A model generated the notes under the pieces. The model did no database searches. It saw only the letters and a list, made by a program, of their open reading frames with translations, and was not told the origin of the DNA. A stretch of DNA of 47,132 nucleotides from Chitinophaga pinensis (GTDB lineage: Bacteria > Bacteroidota > Bacteroidia > AKYH767-A > OLB10), in contig CAMBYJ010000001.1 of NCBI GenBank assembly GCA_945872015.1, positions 1 through 47,132 of the forward strand, read 5' to 3'. Of this stretch, positions 19,689 through 27,628 are shown in pieces (position 1 is the stretch's first letter; the number at the start of each line of letters is the position of its first letter). The position numbers and the translations under genes were made by a program.

Positions 19689-20011
19689 TTATTACAAAAG
19701 ATTTTGAAGCGGTATCCTCTTTTGAAGAATTTACAATAACGCACAAAATTATTTTATTCGACTTTTATGCCGACTGGTGCGAGCCCTGTAAAATGTTGGA
19801 TGAAATATTAAAGGAAGTCGATAAGGATTTAACGGCTGAACTATTAATCTGCAAAATCGACATCGATAAAAATCCTGCTTTGCAAAAGCACTTTGCAATA
19901 ATGAGTGTTCCAACCTTAATGATTTATAAGGATTCCACGATGAGTTGGAGAATGCCTGGTTTTGAATTAGCACAGGATTTAAAGAAGCGTATTGAAGGAT
20001 TTTTAATTTAA
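19685..20011 (+). CDS. Thioredoxin-fold protein with CEPC active site
   Basis: The 108-residue cytoplasmic thioredoxin has active site WCEPC (C32, C35) within LFDFYADWCEPCKMLDEIL and cis-proline P76 in SVPTLMI. Length and motif order fit thioredoxin, with Glu in place of the usual Gly in the active-site dipeptide, which may shift the redox potential. There is no signal peptide. It overlaps the flippase by four bases (ATGA) and is the last gene of the operon, followed 20 nt later by the hairpin terminator at 20032. Why a thioredoxin is coupled to a flippase is unclear; it may simply be carried in the same transcript. Confidence 0.93.
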   Translation: MIITKDFEAVSSFEEFTITHKIILFDFYADWCEPCKMLDEILKEVDKDLTAELLICKIDIDKNPALQKHFAIMSVPTLMIYKDSTMSWRMPGFELAQDLKKRIEGFLI

Positions 20012-20031
20012 GCTACAACTATCCTAAAATA

Positions 20032-20058
20032 AGAAAGCCCCGAAATTCGGGGCTTTCT
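20032..20058. terminator. Rho-independent terminator between thioredoxin and tRNA-Gln
   Basis: A perfect 11-bp stem AGAAAGCCCCG / CGGGGCTTTCT encloses the loop AAATT. It lies between two converging units. On the minus strand it is followed by a T-rich tail (TTATTTT), so it suits tRNA-Gln best; on the plus strand the Ts lie within the stem and it may still end the thioredoxin operon. Confidence 0.88.
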
Positions 20059-20068
20059 AGTATTGCTG

Positions 20069-20139
20069 TTGACCGACAAGGATTCGAACCTTGAAAGGCA
20101 GAATCAAAATCTGCAGTGTTGCCATTACACCATCGGTCA
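20069..20139 (-). tRNA. tRNA-Gln (anticodon TTG)
   Basis: The minus strand folds as a 71-nt cloverleaf. The 7-bp acceptor stem is TGACCGA/TCGGTCA, the D arm GTGT...ACAC, the anticodon stem GCAGA/TCTGC with loop TTTTGAT (anticodon TTG, reads CAA), and the T loop contains GGTTCGAATCC. The discriminator base is A and CCA is not encoded. A promoter lies 17 nt upstream and a hairpin terminator 11 nt downstream, so it is probably a single-tRNA unit with a very short leader. Confidence 0.96.
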
Positions 20140-20155
20140 ATCAACTTTCGCGGGG

Positions 20156-20186
20156 CAAATTTACACCTTTTACTCTTAAATAAAAA
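20156..20186 (-). promoter_or_regulatory. Bacteroidota-type promoter for tRNA-Gln
   Basis: The minus strand reads TTTT, 19 nt, TAAATTTG, matching the TTTG / TAnnTTTG consensus in all but one base. The predicted start of transcription is near 20150, giving a leader of only about 11 nt before the mature tRNA. Confidence 0.65.
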
Positions 20187-20198
20187 GTGTTTTGTTAA

Positions 20199-21878
20199 TT
20201 AACCACTCACTAAAACTTTTAATTTGGTACCAACCTTCAACTGCGACGACCTTAAATTATTGATATTCTTAATCATTTCGATCGTAACACCGTTGTATCT
20301 CTTAGCAATATTCCACAAAGTATCTCCTGGTTGAACCAAATGATAGACGTATTTTGGTTGTTTTACCTGATTTGTTGTGTTCGTATTTGAATTATCAGTG
20401 ATAGTTGTATCTGCTTGAGTTACCACATTTGCAGACTTTGAACCTGTTTCATTAGCAACAGACGAATTGGGTTTATTGTTAGCCTGATTGTTATTATTCT
20501 CAATAGGGACTTTTACTTTAACCGTAGCGTTTACAGAAAGTTTTTGCCCTTTTAACAACTTATTTGATTTAAGTCGATTGATTCGTTTTAACTCAGCTGT
20601 CGACATATTATAAATTGCAGCCACCGATGCTACCGACTCATTCTTACGCACAATATGCGTTTTTACAACCTTCTTATCGACAAACTTATATTGCGTTTTT
20701 ACCTCTGGCTGTTCAGCCGTATTCACACCTGATGAATCTGTTTGTTGAGCAACTGCAGTAGTATCTGTTGAAGAAGTATCACGCACAACTACTCTCGCAA
20801 CCACAGGCATTACAGGCTTTGGTGCCGGAGTAGATAATGCTAATATCTGCTCTTCTTTGGCCATGTATAATGCAATTTTATTAGTCGGTAAACGAAGCGT
20901 ATAGCGTTCTTCTGTATCAGGAATATAGTTCTTCTTGTAAATAGGATTCAAGAATGAAATAACATCTAAGGGTAAGTCGATTTGATTAGCAAGCACATTA
21001 AAGTTCACCTGCTTGGTTACATTAATTGTATCCACCTGAAAGTAAGAATAAGCAGGAGTAATCGGGTATAAATTATGCTCACGCGAATAATTCATTACAT
21101 AGGTAACAGCAATAAAAGCCGGTACATAACTTCTTGTTTCTGCTGGCAAATACTGCATAATTTCCCAGAAGTTCTTTTTACCTCCTGAACGCTTTATTGC
21201 TTTATTAACGTTGCCAGCACCACAGTTGTATGAAGCAATTACCAATAACCAATCCCCATAAATCGAATACATGTCTTTGAAGTACTTACAAGCTGCATAC
21301 GTTGATTTTACTGGATCACGACGATCATCTGTAAATGAATTAACCTTTAAATCATAGATGATTCCTGTTGAATACATAAACTGCCATAGACCAGTTGCTC
21401 CTACTCGGGAAACTGCTACGGGATTAAGTGCTGATTCAATGATTGATAAATACTTAAACTCTAAAGGCAATCCTTCTTTATCTAATACCTCTTCGTACAT
21501 TGGAAAATAAAGATTAGATAAACCCATTACACGTTGCGTTAATGCTCTTCTTTTATATGCATATAAGTCTATAAAATCCTTTACATATCGGTTATACGAA
21601 AGTGGAATTGGACAAGAAATTTTAGACATTCTGGCGATGTATTCCTCTTCAGAAAAATAAGGGATAACACCTGTATTGGCCATGCTTGCATTAAAGCAAT
21701 TAGCATCTAAGCAATTGAATCTAACGACGTGATTTAAAGTAACTAAACTATCCAGCATACTTGAAATAGCTGTGATGTTTTGTGTAGAATCGCTAACCTG
21801 TGCAACCGAAGATTTTGTACCCATCAGGGAAAAGAAAAAAATCAAGAAAATTTTACTTAATTTTTTTAATGAGTTCAT
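20199..21878 (-). CDS. mltD: MltD-like lytic transglycosylase with two LysM domains
   Basis: The 559-residue protein has a signal peptide (residues 1-27, ending SSVAQ). A family 1 SLT domain (~120-265) contains the catalytic glutamate E148 in LSIIESALNP, followed by GATGLWQFM, YGDWLLVIASYNCGAGNV and SYVPAFIAVTYVMNY. A linker rich in T, S and N leads to two LysM domains: ~412-455 (IVRKNESVASVAAIYNMS) and ~511-556 (HLVQPGDTLWNIAKRYNG). The enzyme should cleave glycan strands of peptidoglycan in the periplasm, forming 1,6-anhydroMurNAc ends. The order catalytic domain then LysM is that of MltD. No lipobox is evident, unlike the E. coli enzyme. The gene stands alone on the minus strand. Confidence 0.95.
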   Translation of the reverse strand: MNSLKKLSKIFLIFFFSLMGTKSSVAQVSDSTQNITAISSMLDSLVTLNHVVRFNCLDANCFNASMANTGVIPYFSEEEYIARMSKISCPIPLSYNRYVKDFIDLYAYKRRALTQRVMGLSNLYFPMYEEVLDKEGLPLEFKYLSIIESALNPVAVSRVGATGLWQFMYSTGIIYDLKVNSFTDDRRDPVKSTYAACKYFKDMYSIYGDWLLVIASYNCGAGNVNKAIKRSGGKKNFWEIMQYLPAETRSYVPAFIAVTYVMNYSREHNLYPITPAYSYFQVDTINVTKQVNFNVLANQIDLPLDVISFLNPIYKKNYIPDTEERYTLRLPTNKIALYMAKEEQILALSTPAPKPVMPVVARVVVRDTSSTDTTAVAQQTDSSGVNTAEQPEVKTQYKFVDKKVVKTHIVRKNESVASVAAIYNMSTAELKRINRLKSNKLLKGQKLSVNATVKVKVPIENNNNQANNKPNSSVANETGSKSANVVTQADTTITDNSNTNTTNQVKQPKYVYHLVQPGDTLWNIAKRYNGVTIEMIKNINNLRSSQLKVGTKLKVLVSG

Positions 21879-22075
21879 TCGCTTTAGCTTATATTTTGGG
21901 TTAGACGATTAATTGTGGAAGACATTTGAAGTAATTAACAAGTTAACGCAACTACTTATTTTTATTGTGTAACAAAAAGCATTTGATTGTCAATTTGTTA
22001 TAAGCACATTAAAAATGTGTCAGTCACAAATTTAGAGAAAAAGATTAAAAAATGGTGAATAAAGTATGAAGAGCT

Positions 22076-23146
22076 TTATTCGGCTATTTTAACGGAGTCT
22101 TGTTGAGACCTAAAAAAGAGCTTCAAAAAGTAAGGCGATAAACAAAAAACAACCGCCATTCCTAAAAGAATGTAAAGTAAAACCAAGCTTGAAATATTAC
22201 GAAGTAACATTGCAGTAGTAATAAAGGCAATGTTTATCACATATAATGTTAATGTTGCTTCTCTGTGTGTCATTCCCAAATCCAGCAAATTATGATGAAT
22301 GTGATTTCTATCGGCTTCAAATGGTGATTTTCCATTCAAAATTCTGACTAAGAAAATTCTAAAGGTATCAACCAAGGGAATAATCAAAATAGCAATGGCC
22401 ATAGCTGGACTAGATCGGAAAGGAAATTCAAACGGCAATGATTCGAAACTTAGTCCAATAAACTTAATAGCAAGCACTGATAAAATCAAACCTACAACAA
22501 GCGAACCTGTATCGCCCATAAAGATTGAAGCAGGATTAAAGTTATAAATCAAGAATGCAATTAACGAACTGAATAACGCGAATGATAAAATACAAAGTCC
22601 AATATTGCCATAGTTATAAAACCATAATCCAAACGTAAACGATGCAATTGCACCCACACCACCAGCTAATCCATCAATACCATCAATTAAATTATAGGCA
22701 TTAATAATCGTAAGTATTGTAAAGATTGAAAGACCAGCGCTAAACCAATATGGAATCTGATAAATCCCAAATATTCCACATAAACTAGTGACTCTGATGT
22801 TGGCAAAAAAGACAATTATAATAGCCGCTAATACCTGACCAATTAATTTTTTATGTGCTGTCAATTCAAACAAGTCATCTTTTATTCCTATAAAAAACAT
22901 GACAATAATTGCAGCGATGATATACTGAGAAACACTGGTTTCTAATGTTGCTGAACAGAATGTATAAGAGAAAACAGTCCCTGCAAATATGGCCAAACCA
23001 CCTAACGTAGGGATGTTTTGTGCATGTTGTTTTCTTTCTGTAGGCTCATCAAATAACCCTTTCAACACCGATACCCTGATAATTGCCGGAATAGCAAAAA
23101 AGGTGATGATGAAGGCGATTGACGAAGAAAGTAGAATTATAAACAT
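22076..23146 (-). CDS. wecA: WecA/TagO-like undecaprenyl-phosphate sugar-1-phosphate transferase
   Basis: The 356-residue membrane protein has about ten or eleven transmembrane segments. Motifs are HAQNIPTLGG (residues 41-50), the Mg-binding pair D90-D91 in GIKDDLFEL, NAYNLIDGIDGLAGG (149-163), FMGDTGS (209-215) and the cytoplasmic HIHH at 282-285. HIHH marks the WecA/TagO/WbpL branch rather than MraY. The enzyme should transfer HexNAc-1-phosphate from a UDP-sugar to undecaprenyl phosphate, starting O-antigen, teichoic-like or exopolysaccharide chains. It could supply the lipid-linked precursor moved by the flippase at 18210, though that link is inference. Sugar specificity cannot be decided from sequence alone. 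Confidence 0.92.
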   Translation of the reverse strand: MFIILLSSSIAFIITFFAIPAIIRVSVLKGLFDEPTERKQHAQNIPTLGGLAIFAGTVFSYTFCSATLETSVSQYIIAAIIVMFFIGIKDDLFELTAHKKLIGQVLAAIIIVFFANIRVTSLCGIFGIYQIPYWFSAGLSIFTILTIINAYNLIDGIDGLAGGVGAIASFTFGLWFYNYGNIGLCILSFALFSSLIAFLIYNFNPASIFMGDTGSLVVGLILSVLAIKFIGLSFESLPFEFPFRSSPAMAIAILIIPLVDTFRIFLVRILNGKSPFEADRNHIHHNLLDLGMTHREATLTLYVINIAFITTAMLLRNISSLVLLYILLGMAVVFCLSPYFLKLFFRSQQDSVKIAE

Positions 23147-23322
23147 ACTGTTATCTAATAGACACGAAGGTATTTAATTGAAATCTGAAATGCTCTTAAT
23201 TTTTGTCAAATCATGATAATACTTGGTGAAATATCATATTTTAACAAGAAAGCATTGTACCCTGGTGTAAAAAAATAGTTTCAGAAATTGCCACTAAATA
23301 TCTAATCTAACAGAAAATTAGG

Positions 23323-24099
23323 TTAATTGCCTTTAAATTCTGCCTTACGTTTTCCTAAAAAAGCTTCGGTTCCTTCTTTAAAATCATTCGTCACGAAACA
23401 AGCTCCAAATCGCTCGATTTCCGTTGTATATCCATTGCTCTCTTTATCATAACAAGCATTCACCGTTTTCACAATCTCGCCAATAGCTAATGGCGCCATA
23501 TCAATAATCTTATTCAAAATCTCTTCGCACTTTGCAATCAGATTATCTTGCGGCACCACATGATTCACTAAACCTAATCGGTGTGCTTCATTCGCATCAA
23601 TCACATCGGCTGTCATTAATAATTCCATTGCCTTGCTCTTGCCAATCAACATTGGTAAACGTTGTGTTCCTCCGTATCCTGGTATCAAACCTAACTTCAC
23701 TTCGGGCTGACCAAATTTTGCATTTTCTGCGGCTACGCGCATATGACAAGCCATTGCTAATTCACATCCACCACCTAAAGCAAATCCGTTAACAGCTGCA
23801 ATCACTGGTTTCGCACATGCTTCAATCGAATTAAAAACTGCATGTCCGTGAGCAGATAATGCTTTACCTTCTTCCAACGAATAAGCCGCGAACTCGCTGA
23901 TATCAGCACCAGCCACAAATGCTTTTGTTCCTGCGCCTGTTAAAATAATTCCTCCAACACTATTATCAGTTGAAGCAGCATTTATAGCTACACCAATTTC
24001 TGCAATTGTATTTTTATTTAATGCATTTAATTTATCAGGGCGATTAACCGTAACAATTAAAATTTTTCCTTTTTGTTCTGTTGTAATATTCTGATACAT
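23323..24099 (-). CDS. Enoyl-CoA hydratase (crotonase family)
   Basis: The 258-residue crotonase-fold enzyme adds water to 2-enoyl-CoA in the cytoplasm. Both catalytic glutamates are present: E113 in GGGCELAMACH and E133 in KFGQPEVKLGLIPG. The oxyanion-hole stretch is TKAFVAGADISEFA (58-71) and the family signature continues with YGGTQRLPMLIGKS. It follows the cobalamin-binding gene by five nucleotides, so the two are co-transcribed. Together they point to acyl-CoA rearrangement or propionate/branched-chain metabolism, although the large mutase subunit is not in the window. The exact chain-length specificity is not readable. Confidence 0.95.
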   Translation of the reverse strand: MYQNITTEQKGKILIVTVNRPDKLNALNKNTIAEIGVAINAASTDNSVGGIILTGAGTKAFVAGADISEFAAYSLEEGKALSAHGHAVFNSIEACAKPVIAAVNGFALGGGCELAMACHMRVAAENAKFGQPEVKLGLIPGYGGTQRLPMLIGKSKAMELLMTADVIDANEAHRLGLVNHVVPQDNLIAKCEEILNKIIDMAPLAIGEIVKTVNACYDKESNGYTTEIERFGACFVTNDFKEGTEAFLGKRKAEFKGN

Positions 24100-24104
24100 A
24101 AAAA

Positions 24105-24509
24105 TTATCTTCTGTTTTTATTTACCCAATCGGTGATGTAATTAATAATCGTTTTTGTGTCGGTGCCCGGCGCAAATAATTCTCCGCAGCCCATATCCGC
24201 CAGTTTTTTCATATCTGCATCGGGAATAATTCCACCTCCTGTTAACAATACATCGGTCAGCGATTTCTCTTTCATCAAATTTAAAATCTTTGGAAAGACA
24301 GTCATGTGCGCGCCTGATAAAATGCTAACTCCAATCACATCTACATCTTCTTGCAAGGCTGCATTCACTACCATTTCTGGCGTCTGACGAAGTCCGGTAT
24401 AAATGACTTCCATTCCTGCATCACGTAAAAAAGAAGCAATCACTTTTGCCCCACGATCGTGACCGTCTAATCCTACTTTTGCTATTAATACTCGAATAGG
24501 TCTGTTCAT
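24105..24509 (-). CDS. Stand-alone cobalamin (B12)-binding domain of an acyl-CoA mutase
   Basis: The protein has 134 residues from the ATG at 24509. It is a complete B12-binding Rossmann domain like the C-terminal part of methylmalonyl-CoA mutase or the small subunits of related mutases. GLDGHDRG (13-20) carries the lower-axial histidine H17, followed by EVIYTGLRQTPE, IGVSILSGAH and TGGGIIPD. An upstream in-frame ATG at 24542 would add 11 residues not found in the family. A promoter-like box at 24514-24521 (CATTTTTG on the minus strand) would also place transcription at or downstream of that ATG. Both observations favour 24509. The protein should pair with a separate catalytic subunit, which is not encoded here. 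Confidence 0.92.
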   Translation of the reverse strand: MNRPIRVLIAKVGLDGHDRGAKVIASFLRDAGMEVIYTGLRQTPEMVVNAALQEDVDVIGVSILSGAHMTVFPKILNLMKEKSLTDVLLTGGGIIPDADMKKLADMGCGELFAPGTDTKTIINYITDWVNKNRR

Positions 24510-24544
24510 TGTACAAAAATGATAAATTAATTCATACAACACGA

Positions 24545-24579
24545 ATTAAAAAACAAAGAGGAGCAAAAATTTGCTCCTC
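24545..24579 (-). terminator. Rho-independent terminator after the three-gene secreted cassette
   Basis: On the minus strand the stem GAGGAGCAAA / TTTGCTCCTC (558-579) is followed by TTTGTTTTTTAATT. It lies 14 nt past the stop of the gene at 24594 and just upstream of the B12-binding gene, so it separates the two minus-strand units. Confidence 0.82.
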
Positions 24580-24593
24580 CTGACCTGAAATAC

Positions 24594-25454
24594 TTATACT
24601 GCTATTGACCGCTCATCTATTTTTACTCCCGCATCATTTTCAATTACAATTTTATAATCACCTGTTGCAATATCCGATAGATTAATATTCAACGGAATTG
24701 TACATTGCCCTGCTGGCTGATTTAAAAATGCAGAAATGGTTTTTACCGATTTGCCTTCGCTGTTATACAACTTAACCTGAACGTTAGTAGGCTTTGTTAA
24801 CACCACTTGCATATCGCCCTGTATTAATGTTGGAACATTAGAAAAATCTAAATCATTACCAGTTTGCGATGGCGCATAATGTTTTTGATACCAAGGGAAC
24901 TCTGCATTTTCATTATCGCAAATACGTTTTAACAATTCTTTCTCGTTGTCAGAATACACTATGATAGAATTTAAACTATGTCCGTTGGTATAATGCCAAA
25001 CTACCTGTTGCGCTAAGGAGTTGTTGTTGATTCGTAAATTATTTAAATCGGTTAATGCCTGTACTAAAAGTTGCGGACCCATACTTGTTCTTCCAAATCG
25101 AGTGTCGTGCATAGGACTCTTAGCGCTACTGTTTCCGCAACGTGCGTAAATCATTACTTCATCTTGTGCGTGTGGTGCTAGTGCAATTATTGAAGGACGC
25201 GTAACAACATACGGCTGTATGTCCTGCGTTGCATAAAATATTCGGCCTGCCTCTAGTTGAACATTAACCGGATTATTTGAGTTGTTGTTTATCTCCAACT
25301 CCATAGATCGATTAGCTGCATAATCTGTACTCACCTGATAAGAAATAAGTCCGCGTTTAATTGCATCTTCAAAGGTTACCATTGTGGATCCGAAGGAAGC
25401 AGTAGTGATCATCCACCCAGTCATCACTACCATAAGCTTAATTTTGTTTCTCAT
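24594..25454 (-). CDS. Secreted protein of unknown function (third gene of cassette)
   Basis: The protein has 286 residues from the ATG at 25454. That start gives a normal signal peptide (MRNKIKLMVVMTGWMITTAS...) and a 4-nt gap to the previous gene, whereas an upstream ATG at 25487 would overlap it and add a polar tail. An N-terminal domain (~25-125) with MELEINNNSNNPVNVQLEAG and HAQDEVMIYARCGN looks like a beta-sandwich. The C-terminal ~75 residues (MQVVLTKPTNVQVKLYNSEG ... GDYKIVIEND) resemble FlgD-like or degenerate T9SS sorting folds but lack the usual start motif. I do not recognise the family. It is the last gene of a three-gene unit of exported proteins. Confidence 0.82.
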   Translation of the reverse strand: MRNKIKLMVVMTGWMITTASFGSTMVTFEDAIKRGLISYQVSTDYAANRSMELEINNNSNNPVNVQLEAGRIFYATQDIQPYVVTRPSIIALAPHAQDEVMIYARCGNSSAKSPMHDTRFGRTSMGPQLLVQALTDLNNLRINNNSLAQQVVWHYTNGHSLNSIIVYSDNEKELLKRICDNENAEFPWYQKHYAPSQTGNDLDFSNVPTLIQGDMQVVLTKPTNVQVKLYNSEGKSVKTISAFLNQPAGQCTIPLNINLSDIATGDYKIVIENDAGVKIDERSIAV

Positions 25455-25458
25455 AGTT

Positions 25459-26184
25459 TTATTTATTTGATAAGTTTTGTTTTTCAATAAGGTCGTTACG
25501 ACTAATTTTTAAATTCATGCTTTCGCCTCTGTCAAATCCGTTTCGCAAATCGATATGCGCACCAATCAGATTTTTTTTAAGTCCGTAATGCTTTCCTTCT
25601 TTATCGATAATTTCTACATCAATAAATCCTGCGAACTGCAAATCAGAAACAGGAATATTTATTTTTGATTGTGGCTTTTCATATAAAGCATTGTAAGCTG
25701 TTGAAGGATTTTTTTGTGCAACACTAACTGTTAAAATTTTACAACCTGATGGTGCAATTATGTTTAGTCCGCTGTTTAACTTTTCATCAGGAGAAAAGAA
25801 GCCATATACACCAGGGCAATTGATTGTAGTGTAATAGGCGCCATTCTTTTTATTCCGATCGATGCGAAATTTAGGAGACGATTCTTTCACCCAGCGTTTC
25901 TTTTGAATATCCCAGCGGTACCATAGCAGATTTTTAAATTCCATTTTTGAATCTGCGTTCAGCTTTACTTCTACCGGATTATCCAAACATCTTTTTCCAT
26001 CGATGGTGAGTTCACAAATGCTGACGGCATTGATGATTTTATTTTTATCATCTAACGTAGAGTATTTAGCGCTCCATTCATCAAAAGATAAAATTCGCAA
26101 ATCGGAAGTTTCTTGTGGGGTTTGTGAAATAGCAACCTTGCATATTAAAAAGCAAACCATAATTATTAATGCTCTTGTTTTCAT
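25459..26184 (-). CDS. Secreted protein of unknown function (second gene of cassette)
   Basis: The 241-residue protein has signal peptide MKTRALIIMVCFLICKVAISQ. The mature part contains LLWYRWDIQKKRWVKESSPK, YYTTINCPGVYGFFSPDE and LNIIAPSGCKI. The order W-x-W, a lone Cys-Pro, G-Y/V-Y-G-F and then AP-x-G matches a stretch in the first gene of the cassette (WLPAQFKYP ... CCPVSTSGYYRIM ... LIRAPKGTAF), so the two probably share one domain. The start lies one base after the stop of the preceding gene. No catalytic motif is visible. A role in surface assembly or binding is a guess. Confidence 0.83.
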   Translation of the reverse strand: MKTRALIIMVCFLICKVAISQTPQETSDLRILSFDEWSAKYSTLDDKNKIINAVSICELTIDGKRCLDNPVEVKLNADSKMEFKNLLWYRWDIQKKRWVKESSPKFRIDRNKKNGAYYTTINCPGVYGFFSPDEKLNSGLNIIAPSGCKILTVSVAQKNPSTAYNALYEKPQSKINIPVSDLQFAGFIDVEIIDKEGKHYGLKKNLIGAHIDLRNGFDRGESMNLKISRNDLIEKQNLSNK

Positions 26185-26185
26185 A

Positions 26186-27391
26186 TTACTTAATTTGTTT
26201 AAGGGTTACTGTTTTTTCATTATCGAAATCATCATAGACCTGATATCCTTTTGCAGGAAAATTCACTTTTAATCCGTGAACAACACCATAATTTTTTGAT
26301 GATGTTTTAATTTTAAATTGATGTCCTACCATATGCTCCCAGTCTTGCACGCCAGAATATTTTATTTTTCCATTTTCATCAATAATTGAATACTGCACCG
26401 TCATATCGTCTGTTAATTTTGGAAGAAGAAATAACATTGCAGTACCACCGTTAACAGGAGTTCCTTCCCAATTACAATACACACTTTTTTGTATCGTTGC
26501 TGATGTAAATGCTGTCCCTTTTGGTGCGCGGATTAACAAAGCGTTTTTATTTTGATCGAGTGCCATGATACGATAATATCCTGAAGTTGAAACTGGACAA
26601 CATAAATACGATTGTCTTTCGTTAATTGCTTTTCTCGGATATTTAAATTGTGCGGGTAGCCACATCCTTGAGTTGGCATCAAAATATTCCATGGTAAGCA
26701 ACTTGGCCGACATAGTAGATTTATATGGAATTAATACTTCATCCATGATAGTATCATTCGCCAGTTTATCGATTTTGAAAAAGGCAATAATGCTGGATGC
26801 ATCTACGGTATTGTATTTTTCCAATGTCTCGCTGAATTTCTCGTTATTGTTATAAGGATCGATTGAACGAACAGCTGGCACTCCAGATTTTAGCAGGTAA
26901 TCACAAATTCTGTATTTCAATGAATAGCCATTTTCTAATTTAATCAGTGTATCCTTGGCACAAAGAGGATCGGGATTATAGACTAATGTAGTTGGATTCT
27001 TTTTCTCAACTCCGCTTGCTTTATAATAAACGAGTACTTGTCCGCTTATAATTACTTTCCCTGCGGGATTATTAGTTATTGCTGTTTGCTCCATAGCTAT
27101 TCTTGATGGAGGAATCCCTTCGGCTAATAATAAATAGCCCAATTTATCAGCACATTTTTTATCTCTCTCATCGGAATAGACCACCGTTACAAAATCGGCA
27201 GCAAACATATCATTGGATGCAGCTCGAATGTCAGCAATCGCATTGGTATCGAGGATTTCGGGTTTACGTCCTACATCGACCAGGATATTTTTATAGACTT
27301 TGGTGGTATCGCTCGCATTACTCTTGAACGATAAAATACTCAATGCTCCCAGCATGAATAGTACTGCATTAACTTTTATTTGTCGTTTCAT
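26186..27391 (-). CDS. Secreted protein of unknown function (first gene of cassette)
   Basis: The 401-residue protein has signal peptide MKRQIKVNAVLFMLGALSIL... (cleavage near SNASD). Residues ~30-135 look like an OmpA-like or SPOR-like alpha/beta domain (KILGxx-type order: NAIADIRAASNDMF, VVYSDERDKKCADKLGYLLL, GIPPSRIAME), which recalls peptidoglycan-binding folds, but I would not insist. Residues ~225-330 hold the domain shared with the second gene (MWLPAQFKYP, CCPVSTSGYYRIMAL, LLIRAPKGTAF). The last 70 residues are beta-rich. It begins the cassette; upstream (27392-27569) is AT-rich without a clear promoter. Function is unknown. Confidence 0.84.
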   Translation of the reverse strand: MKRQIKVNAVLFMLGALSILSFKSNASDTTKVYKNILVDVGRKPEILDTNAIADIRAASNDMFAADFVTVVYSDERDKKCADKLGYLLLAEGIPPSRIAMEQTAITNNPAGKVIISGQVLVYYKASGVEKKNPTTLVYNPDPLCAKDTLIKLENGYSLKYRICDYLLKSGVPAVRSIDPYNNNEKFSETLEKYNTVDASSIIAFFKIDKLANDTIMDEVLIPYKSTMSAKLLTMEYFDANSRMWLPAQFKYPRKAINERQSYLCCPVSTSGYYRIMALDQNKNALLIRAPKGTAFTSATIQKSVYCNWEGTPVNGGTAMLFLLPKLTDDMTVQYSIIDENGKIKYSGVQDWEHMVGHQFKIKTSSKNYGVVHGLKVNFPAKGYQVYDDFDNEKTVTLKQIK

Positions 27392-27569
27392 ACAATATAA
27401 GTTTAAAGGTTAGACAAATTTTTCAGGCAGTAAATTTTCAGTCCATGCAGTGGATAATTTTTATAAACAGTAAATAAATTTTATTGAGTTAATGTGGTTA
27501 ACGAAATATTAACGCAAACCTTTATTTATATATTGTGTTTGATTCGGTTTCATTCATCAATATTAGTTT

Positions 27570-27628
27570 GCCGAGCGGAGTCGAGGTAAACTTTTCGATA
27601 GCGCTTACTTCGACTTCGCTCAGTAAGC
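27570..27628. repeat. Imperfect inverted repeat (dispersed-repeat-like element)
   Basis: The left arm CCGAGCGGAGTCGAGGTAA (571-589) and the right arm TTACTTCGACTTCGCTCAG (605-623) are complementary at 16 of 19 positions, with two of the differences being G-U pairs. The right arm is itself enclosed by GCTTACT / AGTAAGC (603-609, 622-628). Similar GAGCGGAGTCGA / TCGACTTCGCTC palindromes are scattered in many Bacteroidota genomes (from memory). It touches the stop codon of the PrsW gene (TAG at 27630-27628) and may act as its terminator. Confidence 0.72.

Noticed and set aside
24510..24542. Longer start of the cobalamin-binding protein
   Set aside because: The 11 extra residues do not belong to the family, and the ATG lies upstream of a promoter-like box at 24514-24521.
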